DNA of 64,000 nucleotides from Novipirellula herctigrandis (lineage in GTDB: Bacteria > Planctomycetota > Planctomycetia > Pirellulales > Pirellulaceae), in NCBI GenBank assembly GCA_007859835.1, contig SJPJ01000001.1, forward strand, positions 5,282,986 through 5,346,985. Reading direction: 5' to 3'. The notes below the pieces were generated by a model, which worked only from the letters and a program-made list of their open reading frames with translations, did not search any database and had not been told where the DNA came from. The translations under genes and the position numbers were made by a program. Shown piece by piece: positions 17,399 to 26,607 of the stretch; within the stretch, counting starts at the first letter, position 1, and every line of letters starts with the position of its first letter.

Positions 17399-18043
17399 TT
17401 AGGGCGACAAACGCTGGCGCGTCCAGGTATCACCGTCATCATTTTGGGAAGTGTATTCGATCCGATCGTGCAAGCGGCGCTCGCCACCTTGCCAGAATTC
17501 GAAACGGTGCGGCCTAATTCGATAGCCCCCCCAAAAATCCGGGAGTGGAATCTCACCGCCAGCAAACTTGGCTTTAAGTTCCTGCAGCTTCATCTCGAGT
17601 ATTTTGCGATTGGAGATGATCGAGCTTTGTTGCGAAATCCAAGCCCCTAATTGACTGCCGCGAGGTCGAACCATGAAGTATTTCATCGATTCGGCCGTTG
17701 AAACCTTGCTCGCGGTTCCGTTGATCTCGACTTGTCGTTGTAGCGGTAGCCATTGGAACAGCAGCGTGACATTCGGGTTTTGTTCGATCTGCTGGGCCTT
17801 GCGACTGTTGTAATTCGTATAGAAGACCAATCCGCGTTCGTCAAACATCTTTAACAGTACCGTTCGTGCTGAGGGACGACCGGTGGCGTCGACAGTGGCC
17901 AAGGTCATTGCGTTGGGCTCAAGCAGTTCGGCCTGCATTGCTTGTGCGAACCAATGCTCGAATTGTCTTAGCGGATCGGCATTGGTCGAGTCCAAGTCAA
18001 GGGCTTCACGCGAGTACTCTTGACGTAAAGATGCAAGATCCAT
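17399..18043 (-). CDS. pdxH: Pyridoxamine 5'-phosphate oxidase
   Basis: A 214-residue FMN enzyme making pyridoxal 5'-phosphate, the last step of vitamin B6 salvage. Motifs are RPSARTVLLKMFDERG, FYTNYNSRKAQQIEQNP, the E-F-W-Q-G-G stretch and the C-terminal RLHDRIEY followed by W-x-R-x-R-L-x-P, all family signatures including FMN and PLP contacts. Length is normal. The 269 bp between its end and the Wzc-like gene holds no supported gene. It starts 69 bp after the E2 gene on the same strand. Confidence 0.95.
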   Translation of the reverse strand: MDLASLRQEYSREALDLDSTNADPLRQFEHWFAQAMQAELLEPNAMTLATVDATGRPSARTVLLKMFDERGLVFYTNYNSRKAQQIEQNPNVTLLFQWLPLQRQVEINGTASKVSTAESMKYFMVRPRGSQLGAWISQQSSIISNRKILEMKLQELKAKFAGGEIPLPDFWGGYRIRPHRFEFWQGGERRLHDRIEYTSQNDDGDTWTRQRLSP

Positions 18044-18112
18044 TGAATGCAGCGGAGATGAAAAAGTAGTGTTAAAGAGAAAGCGTGTGACGTTACAGGT
18101 CCAAGCAACGCG

Positions 18113-19420
18113 TTAAAGTTCCAAGAATAGACGTGCAGGGTCTTCGATTACGTCCTTGATGGTGCGAAGAAAGCCAACTGCTTCGCGGCCGTCGACGATG
18201 CGGTGGTCATAGGTCAGGGCGACGTACATCATCGGACGAATGACGACATTTCCATCGACAGCGATCGGCCGATCTTGGATTGAGTGTAACCCAAGAATGC
18301 CACTCTGAGGAGGATTGACAATCGGCGTGCTTAGCAATGATCCGTAAATGCCACCGTTACTAATCGTAAAGGTTCCACCCATCAAATCAGATGGCTGTAA
18401 ACGGTTTTCGCCTGCTAGTTTGGCATATTCGCTGATTGTGACTTCGATGTCGGCAAACGACATTCGTTCCACATTCCGCAAAATGGGAACGACCAAACCT
18501 TTCCCACCACCGATCGCAATGCCAATGTCTTGGTAATGGCGGTAGACGACGTTGTTGTCTTGGATTTCCGCGTTCACTGCTGGATATCGCCGTAACGCTT
18601 CGACAGCCGCTTTGGCAAAGAACGACATGAAGCCAAGTTTGACACCATGCTTTTCTGCAAAAGCGTCTTTGTACTTGCTGCGAATCGTCATGGTTGGTTG
18701 CATGTCGATTTCGTTAAAGGTCGTCAACAATGCTGCGGTTTGTTGTGCTTCGACCAATCGAGCCGCAATCGTCCGGCGCAACATACTGAGCGGTTTGATT
18801 TCTTCGCTGCGATGAGGCAACGACTCCGAAACGAGCGATGTGGTCGCGGTTTGACGCGTGGGGACCGAAGCAGCGGATGGACCTGGCTTGGGTGCGTATT
18901 GCTCGATGTGGGTGGGACCTGCCACGCCGGTCTCTTCGCTTCGGTGTTTAACGAACGTGATGACGTCCTCTTTGAGAAGCCGTCCGCCCGGTCCGGTCGC
19001 GGGAACTTGGCTGGCGGTCAGTCCATGTTCTTCGAGCAACCGTTGAGCAGCCGGCATCACGAACGAATCGTCATTTCCCGAGGCGGTGGAGGGCGATGGT
19101 GGGGGGCTATTAGCTTGCGTTGCCTTTGGTGTTTCTTTTTCTGTGCTGCTAGGCGGCGTTGCCGCGGCGGGCTTTTCGCCATCCCGAATGGCTGCGATGG
19201 TTTCACCAACGGTGGCAAACTCTTCCGTTGCTTTGGTGATGTTTTCTAAGATCCCCGAGGCCGGTGCTGGGATTTGGACCGACGCTTTTTCGGTCTCAAT
19301 TTCGACCAAATCCTCTCCTTCGTTGACCCAGTCCCCTTCGGCTTTTAGCCACTGACCAATCTGCACTTCGCTGATGGATTCGCCAACAGTTGGGACATCG
19401 ACGTTAATAGACTCGCTCAC
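18113..19420 (-). CDS. sucB: Dihydrolipoyllysine succinyltransferase, E2 of 2-oxoglutarate dehydrogenase
   Basis: A 435-residue E2 subunit. The N-terminal lipoyl domain carries the lipoylated Lys in [10 protein letters not shown]. An Ala/Pro/Ser/Thr linker, a peripheral subunit-binding domain ([25 protein letters not shown]) and the catalytic acyltransferase domain follow, ending in [15 protein letters not shown] with the active-site His and Asp. The lipoyl domain and the motif LTTFNEIDM match the succinyl-transferring rather than the pyruvate-type E2. E1 and E3 genes are not adjacent. It works in the TCA cycle in the cytoplasm. Confidence 0.93.
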   Translation of the reverse strand: MSESINVDVPTVGESISEVQIGQWLKAEGDWVNEGEDLVEIETEKASVQIPAPASGILENITKATEEFATVGETIAAIRDGEKPAAATPPSSTEKETPKATQANSPPPSPSTASGNDDSFVMPAAQRLLEEHGLTASQVPATGPGGRLLKEDVITFVKHRSEETGVAGPTHIEQYAPKPGPSAASVPTRQTATTSLVSESLPHRSEEIKPLSMLRRTIAARLVEAQQTAALLTTFNEIDMQPTMTIRSKYKDAFAEKHGVKLGFMSFFAKAAVEALRRYPAVNAEIQDNNVVYRHYQDIGIAIGGGKGLVVPILRNVERMSFADIEVTISEYAKLAGENRLQPSDLMGGTFTISNGGIYGSLLSTPIVNPPQSGILGLHSIQDRPIAVDGNVVIRPMMYVALTYDHRIVDGREAVGFLRTIKDVIEDPARLFLEL

Positions 19421-19837
19421 GATTGTCTTCGGCTCGCTACAAGGGGAAAAGGGACTTTCTACTATCGTACCGCCCCGGCGAATGGTTTGTCAGTGGCCTT
19501 TTTTACCTGCTTTTGACGAGAGCCTGGATTATGACGCGTGTAGCAGCAAAACCACCGGGGAAAACCCTTCTAGGTGTGCCGGATAGAGGAATTGAGCGGT
19601 TCACACGAGCCACGTTTGGCTTAGCCTCTTCGATTTGATTACTGCGACTGATGACTTCGGGTGGTTTGGTTCGATGCGCATGCTGGGTGAGAACTCGGTT
19701 TTTTCGTCCCCACAAAAACGATAGCCCCAACAGTGGCGTCGGATTGAACAGTGGCGTCGGATTGATCTGAGCAGATGATCCTAAGCCACTATTGAGGACA
19801 AGTTTTCCCTTTTCATCATTTTCAGTTACTTTCACGC
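19421..19837. other. 417 bp stretch without a supported gene
   Basis: This is the only gene-free interval above 300 bp. It separates the divergent E2 and EEP-like genes and so should hold both promoters. A minus-strand open frame (19503-19970) crosses it, but its start lies inside the EEP-like gene, it resembles no family I know, and it includes a repeat-encoded NPTPLFNPTPLL segment. It also contains an 18 bp perfect tandem repeat, listed separately. Confidence 0.6.
19729..19764. repeat. Perfect 18 bp tandem duplication
   Basis: AACAGTGGCGTCGGATTG occurs twice back to back (19729-19746 and 19747-19764), in a non-coding stretch upstream of the EEP-like gene. It matches the unit length of the tandem repeats at 13660 and 23850, but the unit sequences differ. 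Confidence 0.9.
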
Positions 19838-20971
19838 ATGTCCGAATCCAACCGTGGTAATTCGATACAGCTCGCTGCCGTCGTGCTTCTGCTCGTCGGT
19901 GGAGCGGGGTATTTTTTTCACCACTATCAAGTTCATGGACTTGATGGCGTGGGCGTGACGGCAAAGCCATCGAGTGATATGCCGATCGAGCTGGCCGATT
20001 TTCGCTCTGGCGTTGGGGGCATTGATTCTAGTTTCGATAGTTCGGGGAACTTTAACGCGGCTTCCTCATCCGGTTCATCGATCGATGACAATCCCTTCAC
20101 ATTGACGCGAAAAACGGTTGGCACGCCATCGGAATTTGGAGCCAGTAACGCGGTCTCCGCTGATTTAGTTTCGGGACGCCCACCAAAACGTTATCCGAAC
20201 ATTCGCATCGCGGCTTGGGCGCTCGATGGTTTTGGGCCCACGAAATTAGCAAATCGAGTTGCTCGCCAAAATGTCGTTCGCATTATCAATCAATTTGACA
20301 TCGTTGCACTTCAACAGATTTCAGCGATCGAACGCGACCTCATTCCTCGCTTGGTTGACGAAGTGAATCAATCGGGACGCCGCTATGATTATGTGCTTGG
20401 GGAATCAAGTGGGCCACCGGGACGTCAGGAACAGCTAGCATTCGTTTTTGATACGGCGCGAGTTCGTGTGGATCGAACCCAAATTTACACCGTTGCGGAC
20501 CCAGAAAACCAAATGAGCTTTGACCCGTTAGTTGCTTGGTTTCAAGCGACACAGCCAGATCAACGGAGTGCATGGACATTTTCGTTGGTGAACATTCGAA
20601 TCGATCTGGGGCGGGCGCCGACGGAAGTCGCGTTGTTACCAGGAATCGCCAGTAGCGTTCGTGCGGACGGACGTGGTGAGGACGATGTCGTCTTGATGGG
20701 ATTGTTCCAAGCCGACGATGCCTATCTAGTACCAACTATCGCGGGCGATCGAGTGCGGGCGGCGGTGCGAAGCGTTCCCACGGACATCTTTGGCCGCTAC
20801 CAAACGAGCAATATCTTGATGGATACGACCACTTGCAGTGAGTATCTAGGTCGCGGTGGTGTGCTCGACTTTTTGCGAGTCTACAATCTCAGCTTGGCCG
20901 AGGCGGAAGTGGTGACCAGTCATTTGCCAGCCTATGCCGAATTCACAGCGAACGAGGGCGGCCAATTGTAG
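19838..20971 (+). CDS. EEP-fold (DNase I-like) protein with an eroded active site
   Basis: A 377-residue membrane-anchored or secreted protein. An N-terminal hydrophobic helix (about 10-28) is followed by a Ser/Gly/Asp-rich linker and then a domain (about 120-370) with the strand order of the endonuclease/exonuclease/phosphatase fold. The catalytic positions are changed. The first strand reads AAWALD where Asn is usual. ALQQIS has Gln160 where the metal-binding Glu is expected. The usual His strand reads VNIRID. The G-D-F-N motif reads MGLFQADD. Only the last His (TSHLP, H362) remains. Nuclease activity is therefore doubtful; binding or structure is more likely. It is alone on the plus strand. 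Confidence 0.65.
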   Translation: MSESNRGNSIQLAAVVLLLVGGAGYFFHHYQVHGLDGVGVTAKPSSDMPIELADFRSGVGGIDSSFDSSGNFNAASSSGSSIDDNPFTLTRKTVGTPSEFGASNAVSADLVSGRPPKRYPNIRIAAWALDGFGPTKLANRVARQNVVRIINQFDIVALQQISAIERDLIPRLVDEVNQSGRRYDYVLGESSGPPGRQEQLAFVFDTARVRVDRTQIYTVADPENQMSFDPLVAWFQATQPDQRSAWTFSLVNIRIDLGRAPTEVALLPGIASSVRADGRGEDDVVLMGLFQADDAYLVPTIAGDRVRAAVRSVPTDIFGRYQTSNILMDTTTCSEYLGRGGVLDFLRVYNLSLAEAEVVTSHLPAYAEFTANEGGQL

Positions 20972-21074
20972 CCACCGGTACAACCGAGCGTCAGAGGCGT
21001 AGCATCGGTGAGCGTAGCGAAGTAGTCTGTTAGAAGAAGAAATTCCTCCTACCAACTACGAAGTGATTCAAACC

Positions 21075-23741
21075 ATGATTCGCACTGCTTGCCTCGTTGC
21101 GCTGTTTTCTGTTTTAGGGCTCATCTCGCAACCTAGTTATGCCCAAACGCCGATCGTGGGATCGGGCGTGGTTGTCGCAGAACAGGACGGCATGGTTGCG
21201 GTCGAAGCTGAACACTTCTTTGAGCAAACTCAAACCAAAACACGCGCGTTCTATTTGGTAACCTCCGACACAAGTCCTGACATCAAACCGGATGGTGATC
21301 CACCCCATGTTGGCGGCGCAAGCGGCGGGGCGTACCTGGAAATTTTGCCCGACACTCGGCGAACTCATGCGGACAAATTGATTACTGGCGTCAACTTTTC
21401 GCCGCAACCAGGAAAAATGGCTGTGCTGCACTATAAGGTGCAAATTAGCAATCCCGGTCGTTACTACGTTTGGGTGCGAGCTTATTCCAGCGGTTCGGAG
21501 GATAACGGATTGCACGTCGGCATCGATGGCCAATGGCCTGCGTCGGGACAACGTTTGCAGTGGTGTGAGGGCAAGAACTCTTGGCGATGGGATAGCAAAC
21601 AGCGAACCGAGAAGCAGCATTGTGGTGAACCGTACAAGATTTACTTGGACATCGACAAACCTGGTCAACACATCATCTCGTTTTCGATGCGAGAAGATGG
21701 GTTCGAGTTCGATAAATGGTTGATGACGACGAATCGCAACTTTGCCCGACCCGATGATGCAGGACCAACGACGACGATTCATCGTGGTAAGTTGCCCAAA
21801 CCGTTTCCAACAGTCGCCGCCAAACCTGTGGATGTTGCAAAGCCAGCGGAAAACTCTCGCAACGTATCGTCCAGTCCAACGGAGCCCGTTAGTTCGCTTC
21901 CGAAGATCGAACCTCGTGGTGCGGATGGAAAGGGCGATATTGTCGTTTCCGGTGATGCGATGGTTTGGCACAAAGTCACGTTGACCCTTGATGGTCCCTT
22001 TGCTCACGAACAAGACAACCAACCCAATCCGTTCACCGACTATGGCTTCTCGGTCGAGTTTCGCCATGATGATGGCACCACTTACAATGTACCTGGTTAT
22101 TTTGCTGCGGATGGCGACGCTGCAAACACATCCGCTGAATCGGGGACAAAATGGCGTGTTCACTTTGCACCCGATCGAGCGGGTCGCTGGACTTATACGA
22201 CTCGTTTCGTTCAGGGGAAGAACACCGCGGTCGATTCAACGGCGAGTGCAACTCCGATCCAATCGTGTGATTCAATAACCAATACGATCAAGGTTAGCGA
22301 ATCTAACAAAACGGGCGATGCGCTATTGGCCCAAGGTCGACTGCAATACGTTGGCAAGCGATACCTACAACACGCCGGTAGCAAGAGGTTCTTCCTGAAG
22401 GCAGGAGCGGATGCACCTGAGACGCTGCTTGCCTATACCGACTTCGATAACACGATCGCTGGCAAGGCAGAGAAAGTGCCGCTCAAGTCATGGCAACCCC
22501 ACGTTGCGGATTGGAACGCGGGTGATCCAACGTGGAAAGAAGGAAAAGGAAAAGGCTTGATTGGTGCAGTCAACTATTTGGCCGGTAAGGGATGCAATGC
22601 GTTTTCTTTCTTGACCTACAACGCGGGTGGCGACGGCGATAATGTGTGGCCCTTTATCGATCGCAATGACAAGATGCATTACGATTGCAGCAAACTTGAC
22701 CAATGGGGAATCGTTTTCGATCATGGCACCCAAAAAAGCATGTATCTGCATTTCAAGTTGCAAGAAACCGAAATTGACGATCACAACAAAAAGAACACGC
22801 GTTTTGTTCCCGAGTCACTTGACGGTGGTAACTTGGGGCCACAGCGAAAGTTGTATCTACGTGAACTGATTGCACGATTCGGTCACAATTTGGCACTGAA
22901 TTGGAACCTCGGCGAAGAAAATACACAAACGACCGCGCAGCAGCAAGCGATGATCAACTACATCGCCGATACCGATCCTTATGACCACCACATTGTCATT
23001 CACACCTTCCCCGACCAGCAGAAAAAAGTCTATCAACCGCTGCTCGGCAACGCGTCGAATTTGACAGGGGTATCGCTGCAAAACAGTGGCATTCATGACA
23101 CACATTGGCAAACCGTTTTCTGGGTGGAAGCGTCAACCAAAGCAGGCAAACCATGGGTGGTCGCATTCGACGAATCGGGAACCGCCGCACATGGTCAATG
23201 TCCCGATATCGGATACAAAGGCTATGATGGAAAAGACTCTTCCGGCAAAGATACCTACACCGAACATGATGTACGTCGACAAACCCTTTGGGGAAGCTTG
23301 ATGGGTGGAGGTGCCGGAGTGGAGTACTATTTCGGCTACAAGTACATCGAGAATGATTTGGTTTGTGAAGATTGGCGATCACGTGATCGCAGTTGGGACT
23401 ACTGCCGAATCGCTTTGAACTTTTTCCGTAACCAAAACATTCCGTTTGTTGAAATGGTGCCATCCGATTCGTTGGTTGGAATGGATTCCCGCGACAACGC
23501 ATGTTATTGCCTTGCTAAGCCGGGTGAGATTTATCTCGTTTTTTTAGCAACCGCCGACCAAGCGGAACTAGACCTGTCGGATGCGACTGGTGAGTTCACG
23601 GTGGAAGTCTTCAATCCGCGGACGGGTGAGTTTTTGGTAGAGGAACAGCAAGCGGTGGTCCCGGGTGGCTACAAGGTGACGTTGGCTTACCCGTCGGGCG
23701 ATGATGAAGAACGTCTGATCGTGCTTCGGAAAACGAATTAG
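21075..23741 (+). CDS. Secreted DUF5060 glycoside hydrolase-like protein
   Basis: An 888-residue exported protein with a signal peptide ending SYAQT. The order is: an N-terminal carbohydrate-binding-like domain (VAVEAEHFF start, GH115 C-terminal-like, about 25-220); a Pro/Ser/Lys linker (about 230-280); a DUF5060 Ig-like domain (about 285-400, with [12 protein letters not shown] and [11 protein letters not shown]); and a large barrel-like domain. Two acidic motifs there, NLGEEN (E614/E615) and AFDESG (E700), are candidate acid/base and nucleophile, as in clan A glycosidases. The substrate is unknown. An upstream GTG at 21063 is possible; ATG 21075 begins a standard signal peptide. Confidence 0.7.
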   Translation: MIRTACLVALFSVLGLISQPSYAQTPIVGSGVVVAEQDGMVAVEAEHFFEQTQTKTRAFYLVTSDTSPDIKPDGDPPHVGGASGGAYLEILPDTRRTHADKLITGVNFSPQPGKMAVLHYKVQISNPGRYYVWVRAYSSGSEDNGLHVGIDGQWPASGQRLQWCEGKNSWRWDSKQRTEKQHCGEPYKIYLDIDKPGQHIISFSMREDGFEFDKWLMTTNRNFARPDDAGPTTTIHRGKLPKPFPTVAAKPVDVAKPAENSRNVSSSPTEPVSSLPKIEPRGADGKGDIVVSGDAMVWHKVTLTLDGPFAHEQDNQPNPFTDYGFSVEFRHDDGTTYNVPGYFAADGDAANTSAESGTKWRVHFAPDRAGRWTYTTRFVQGKNTAVDSTASATPIQSCDSITNTIKVSESNKTGDALLAQGRLQYVGKRYLQHAGSKRFFLKAGADAPETLLAYTDFDNTIAGKAEKVPLKSWQPHVADWNAGDPTWKEGKGKGLIGAVNYLAGKGCNAFSFLTYNAGGDGDNVWPFIDRNDKMHYDCSKLDQWGIVFDHGTQKSMYLHFKLQETEIDDHNKKNTRFVPESLDGGNLGPQRKLYLRELIARFGHNLALNWNLGEENTQTTAQQQAMINYIADTDPYDHHIVIHTFPDQQKKVYQPLLGNASNLTGVSLQNSGIHDTHWQTVFWVEASTKAGKPWVVAFDESGTAAHGQCPDIGYKGYDGKDSSGKDTYTEHDVRRQTLWGSLMGGGAGVEYYFGYKYIENDLVCEDWRSRDRSWDYCRIALNFFRNQNIPFVEMVPSDSLVGMDSRDNACYCLAKPGEIYLVFLATADQAELDLSDATGEFTVEVFNPRTGEFLVEEQQAVVPGGYKVTLAYPSGDDEERLIVLRKTN

Positions 23742-23789
23742 TGTGAACGAACTTCTCGATTCATCCTGAACTCGAAGAGAGGTGAGCGT

Positions 23790-25841
23790 TTGAATCCTTA
23801 TGATGATCCCGCTGCCGCAGCGGCGGCGGCTCGAAAGCAGGTTGCTCCGAATCAACCGCCGGTAACGAATCAACCGCCGGTAACGAATCAACCGCCGGTA
23901 ACGTCGGGGTTAGCACTGGCCAGCATGATTTCGGCGGTGCTTTCGCCTCTGTTTTTGTGTCTTTGCGGGTTGTCGATTGTGCCGTCGGTGATCGCTGTGG
24001 TCACGGGGCATATGGGACTAAAACGGATCAACGCGTCCAGTGGTAAGATCGCTGGCCAGGGACTTGCCATTACCGGGTTAGCTGTCGGCTACCCAATGCT
24101 CCTTTTTTCTATCCTGATGCTGTTGTCGGTTGGAAACGCCTTTCTAGAAGGTTTTAACGAAGCCAAACAGGAACGGGATCGCGGAAATGGCATTCTGGTT
24201 GAAGCCAGCACGTCGCAACAGCGTTTACGGGACGCCGAACTCAAGGTGATGAGTGCAAGCGGTGGCGACGGAGCCACGGGGAACACACCCGAAGCGAAGC
24301 AGTTGGCACTGGGCTTCTCGCAACAATTTCAAGTGTTACGAGAGGCTCTGTTTACCGACGAGCGCAAACCGATCGTGAGTTTGTCACAGGGCAAATTTAT
24401 CGTGCACTGTGAATTGCACTCGGATCGTTGTGCCTTCGTCGTACATGTTCCCTCCTACCGGAAATTTGATGACGAAGGAAAAGAGTCGCTCGCCATCATT
24501 GCTTGGTCGCTCGCCAGTGAGAAAGCGGCTGAAGTGTTAAAGCCGGGCGATAGCTTGGCGGTCGGACTTCGTGGAACGCTGCTCTATGGTGACGTGATGA
24601 CCGGACAAGTTCCGGAGGGGGATGGCGAATCGAATTATGTCTTGGGCGAGCGTGAATCGTTATTTGAGTATTTTCCTGTGTCGATTGTTGAATCGGATTC
24701 GCCGATTCTTCCAACCGAAGCGGAGAACGTCGTTCCTAGAGCGGAGATGGAACCGCCGCCAAGTGTCTCACCCGACATCCCTTCGATGGAACCTTCGTTT
24801 CGTCCGCCGACAACTCGCAAACCCCAGCGACAAATACCGCCGCCGCCCAGCATCCAGCCACCTCGATTCCAGCCAACCAACCCCCCGCCACCTGTAGAAT
24901 CCACCAGCATGTCCGTCGAGGGGATCACGGTGGAAAAGGCATTTGAGTTTTCCAATCTCGGTTGGACGGTGAAATCGCTGGCGTTTTCTCTCGATGGACG
25001 TTGGTTAGCTGGTGGAAAACTCGATCGGTCTGTTTTGATTTTCGATTTGCAAAGTGGGGAACAGGTCGGTGAAGCAAAGAAGGTGAGCGATGGCCAAGTC
25101 GAATGCGTTGCATTCTCGCCTGATGGCAAGACACTCTTTTGCAGCACGTCCAATGGCGAAACGCAGGTGCATGCAGTTGACGCCAGTGGGCTGATTGGCG
25201 AATCGAGTCCATTGCACTCGTATACTCGCGGTGCCAATTTGATCTTGCCAAGCCCTGCTGCGCGGTTTGTTCTCAGCGCGGGGGACAATGGGACGATCGT
25301 GTGGCAAGCTTACGGTGGTTCGGCCAGCGACGAGCGGACGCTCAAAGCACTGGACCGCAAGGTGCTTGCGGTTCACTTGCCGCCCACGGGCGTCGGCGCG
25401 ATGGCGACCGATGGGCGTTCGTTGGTGAAGTTTGACCTCCGCTTGGCAGAGTTAACCAACACGATCCCGCTCGACCGCGGTGGGACGCAAGCAGCGTCAT
25501 TTTCTCCGAACGGAATGCTTGTCGCAATCAGTTCTGGACGCGAGATCACGGTTTACGACACGCAAACTGGAAAGCCACAAGCTTCATTGGCAAAGGATCT
25601 GCGAGAGACACAGTGGGCGGTAAAGTTTCATCCTAATGGGCGATGGCTTCTTTCGGGTGGACGTGGCAAAGCGTACCTTTGGGATATCGAAACGAGAGAG
25701 CATCTAGCGACGATTGACTTGGGGAATGTCCTTTACATCAACGCCTTAGCGTTCTCTCAAGACGGTCGGATGATCGCGGCAATCCCCAGTGCAGCAGGCC
25801 AAACGCTGTCGGTTTTCCGGCTTGGCGGTAGTGCCTTTTAG
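23790..25841 (+). CDS. DUF4190 membrane domain fused to a WD40-type propeller
   Basis: A 683-residue protein starting at TTG 23790 with AGAGGTGAG just upstream. An Ala-rich, Pro-rich N-terminus contains three copies of NQPPVT. It is followed by two hydrophobic helices typical of DUF4190 (about 40-115), a soluble middle domain (about 160-300), a Pro-rich linker (about 310-375) and a C-terminal half of WD40-like blades, e.g. VKSLAFSLDGRWLAGG, VECVAFSPDGKTLF and FHPNGRWLLSGG. Such propellers usually make protein contacts. The function is unknown. It is the last plus-strand gene before the convergent GNAT gene. Confidence 0.65.
   Translation: MNPYDDPAAAAAAARKQVAPNQPPVTNQPPVTNQPPVTSGLALASMISAVLSPLFLCLCGLSIVPSVIAVVTGHMGLKRINASSGKIAGQGLAITGLAVGYPMLLFSILMLLSVGNAFLEGFNEAKQERDRGNGILVEASTSQQRLRDAELKVMSASGGDGATGNTPEAKQLALGFSQQFQVLREALFTDERKPIVSLSQGKFIVHCELHSDRCAFVVHVPSYRKFDDEGKESLAIIAWSLASEKAAEVLKPGDSLAVGLRGTLLYGDVMTGQVPEGDGESNYVLGERESLFEYFPVSIVESDSPILPTEAENVVPRAEMEPPPSVSPDIPSMEPSFRPPTTRKPQRQIPPPPSIQPPRFQPTNPPPPVESTSMSVEGITVEKAFEFSNLGWTVKSLAFSLDGRWLAGGKLDRSVLIFDLQSGEQVGEAKKVSDGQVECVAFSPDGKTLFCSTSNGETQVHAVDASGLIGESSPLHSYTRGANLILPSPAARFVLSAGDNGTIVWQAYGGSASDERTLKALDRKVLAVHLPPTGVGAMATDGRSLVKFDLRLAELTNTIPLDRGGTQAASFSPNGMLVAISSGREITVYDTQTGKPQASLAKDLRETQWAVKFHPNGRWLLSGGRGKAYLWDIETREHLATIDLGNVLYINALAFSQDGRMIAAIPSAAGQTLSVFRLGGSAF
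23850..23903. repeat. Triplicated 18 bp tandem repeat in the DUF4190 gene
   Basis: AATCAACCGCCGGTAACG is repeated three times without change (23850-23867, 23868-23885, 23886-23903). It keeps frame and encodes NQPPVT three times in the cytoplasmic, Pro-rich N-terminus. Perfect identity at the DNA level suggests recent expansion. Confidence 0.95.
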
Positions 25842-25921
25842 TGTCGCGTTTTGTTTTGCAAAAGCAGAAACCGTCAACGCGTTCCCACGGATTCAACGGT
25901 GGCGATCGCGAGCAGTTGGGG

Positions 25922-26479
25922 TTAAACGCCAGCGACTTCAGCCGCTTTGTAGACGGTTTGAGCGCGGCGGAAACCGATTCGTTCGTAGAGTCGAACGGCT
26001 GCTGTATTGTCGGTGGTGACTTCTAAGTGCATCTTGGACAATCCCGCCGATCGAAAACCGCGAGCGGCACGAAGCAACAGCAGGGAGCCAAGTCCTTTTC
26101 CGCGATGTTTGGGCGAAATCCCGATGTTCTGAATCGCTCCCCACCCTTCCGCTTGTAATCCTTGAATCGTGCCGACTGCTTCGGGCCGAGTCGATGTGCT
26201 AGGGCGAAACCTCATTAACCAAGTTGCTTCGGGCACAAAACCGGCACGACCGGTAATCTCTCTCATCAGCCGCAAACAACCATCAAGGCGCGCTAGGCAG
26301 GGAAAAACATTCGCATCGAGTTCTTCGCGAAAACTGCGGTACTTGGCCGTCGCATGTTCGCGCACAAGACCGTCGCTATAAGGTACCAATTCATAGCCAT
26401 CGGGTGTCGTTAACCCATCGGACAGGGGCTGCGCGAGATCAAGCTCCATTCGAAATCGCTTGAAATAAGTTAAGCCCAT
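25922..26479 (-). CDS. GNAT family N-acetyltransferase
   Basis: A 185-residue acetyltransferase of the GNAT fold. The acetyl-CoA loop is visible as ISPKHRGKGLGSLLLLRA (the R/Q-x-x-G-x-G/A pattern), followed by the strand MHLEVTTDNTAAVRLYERIGFR, the usual C-terminal GNAT signature. The substrate amine cannot be predicted. It is convergent with the DUF4190 gene (80 bp apart) and is followed by 128 bp before the DUF1559 gene end. It appears to be transcribed alone. Confidence 0.85.
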   Translation of the reverse strand: MGLTYFKRFRMELDLAQPLSDGLTTPDGYELVPYSDGLVREHATAKYRSFREELDANVFPCLARLDGCLRLMREITGRAGFVPEATWLMRFRPSTSTRPEAVGTIQGLQAEGWGAIQNIGISPKHRGKGLGSLLLLRAARGFRSAGLSKMHLEVTTDNTAAVRLYERIGFRRAQTVYKAAEVAGV

Positions 26480-26607
26480 TAGGGTGAACTCGCGGCTAGT
26501 AGGAGGTCAGGGAAACACAACCGACAACTCAATTTTAGCACACGGGAAACGTTTTCTCGCTAAATCAGCTCCCTTTTTCGGATTCGGACAGGGCCGCAGT
26601 CGTTCGC

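Noticed and set aside
19503..19970. Minus-strand open frame of 155 codons between the E2 and EEP-like genes
   Set aside because: Its start is inside the EEP-like gene, it has no ribosome-binding site or recognisable family, and part of it is encoded by the 18 bp tandem repeat.
21114..22163. Long minus-strand frame (349 codons) inside the DUF5060 gene
   Set aside because: It is a shadow of a real coding gene in codon-biased DNA, with no domain signature of its own.
23790..23903. Triplicate 18 bp repeat as a CRISPR fragment
   Set aside because: Units are directly adjacent without spacers and lie in frame in a coding gene.
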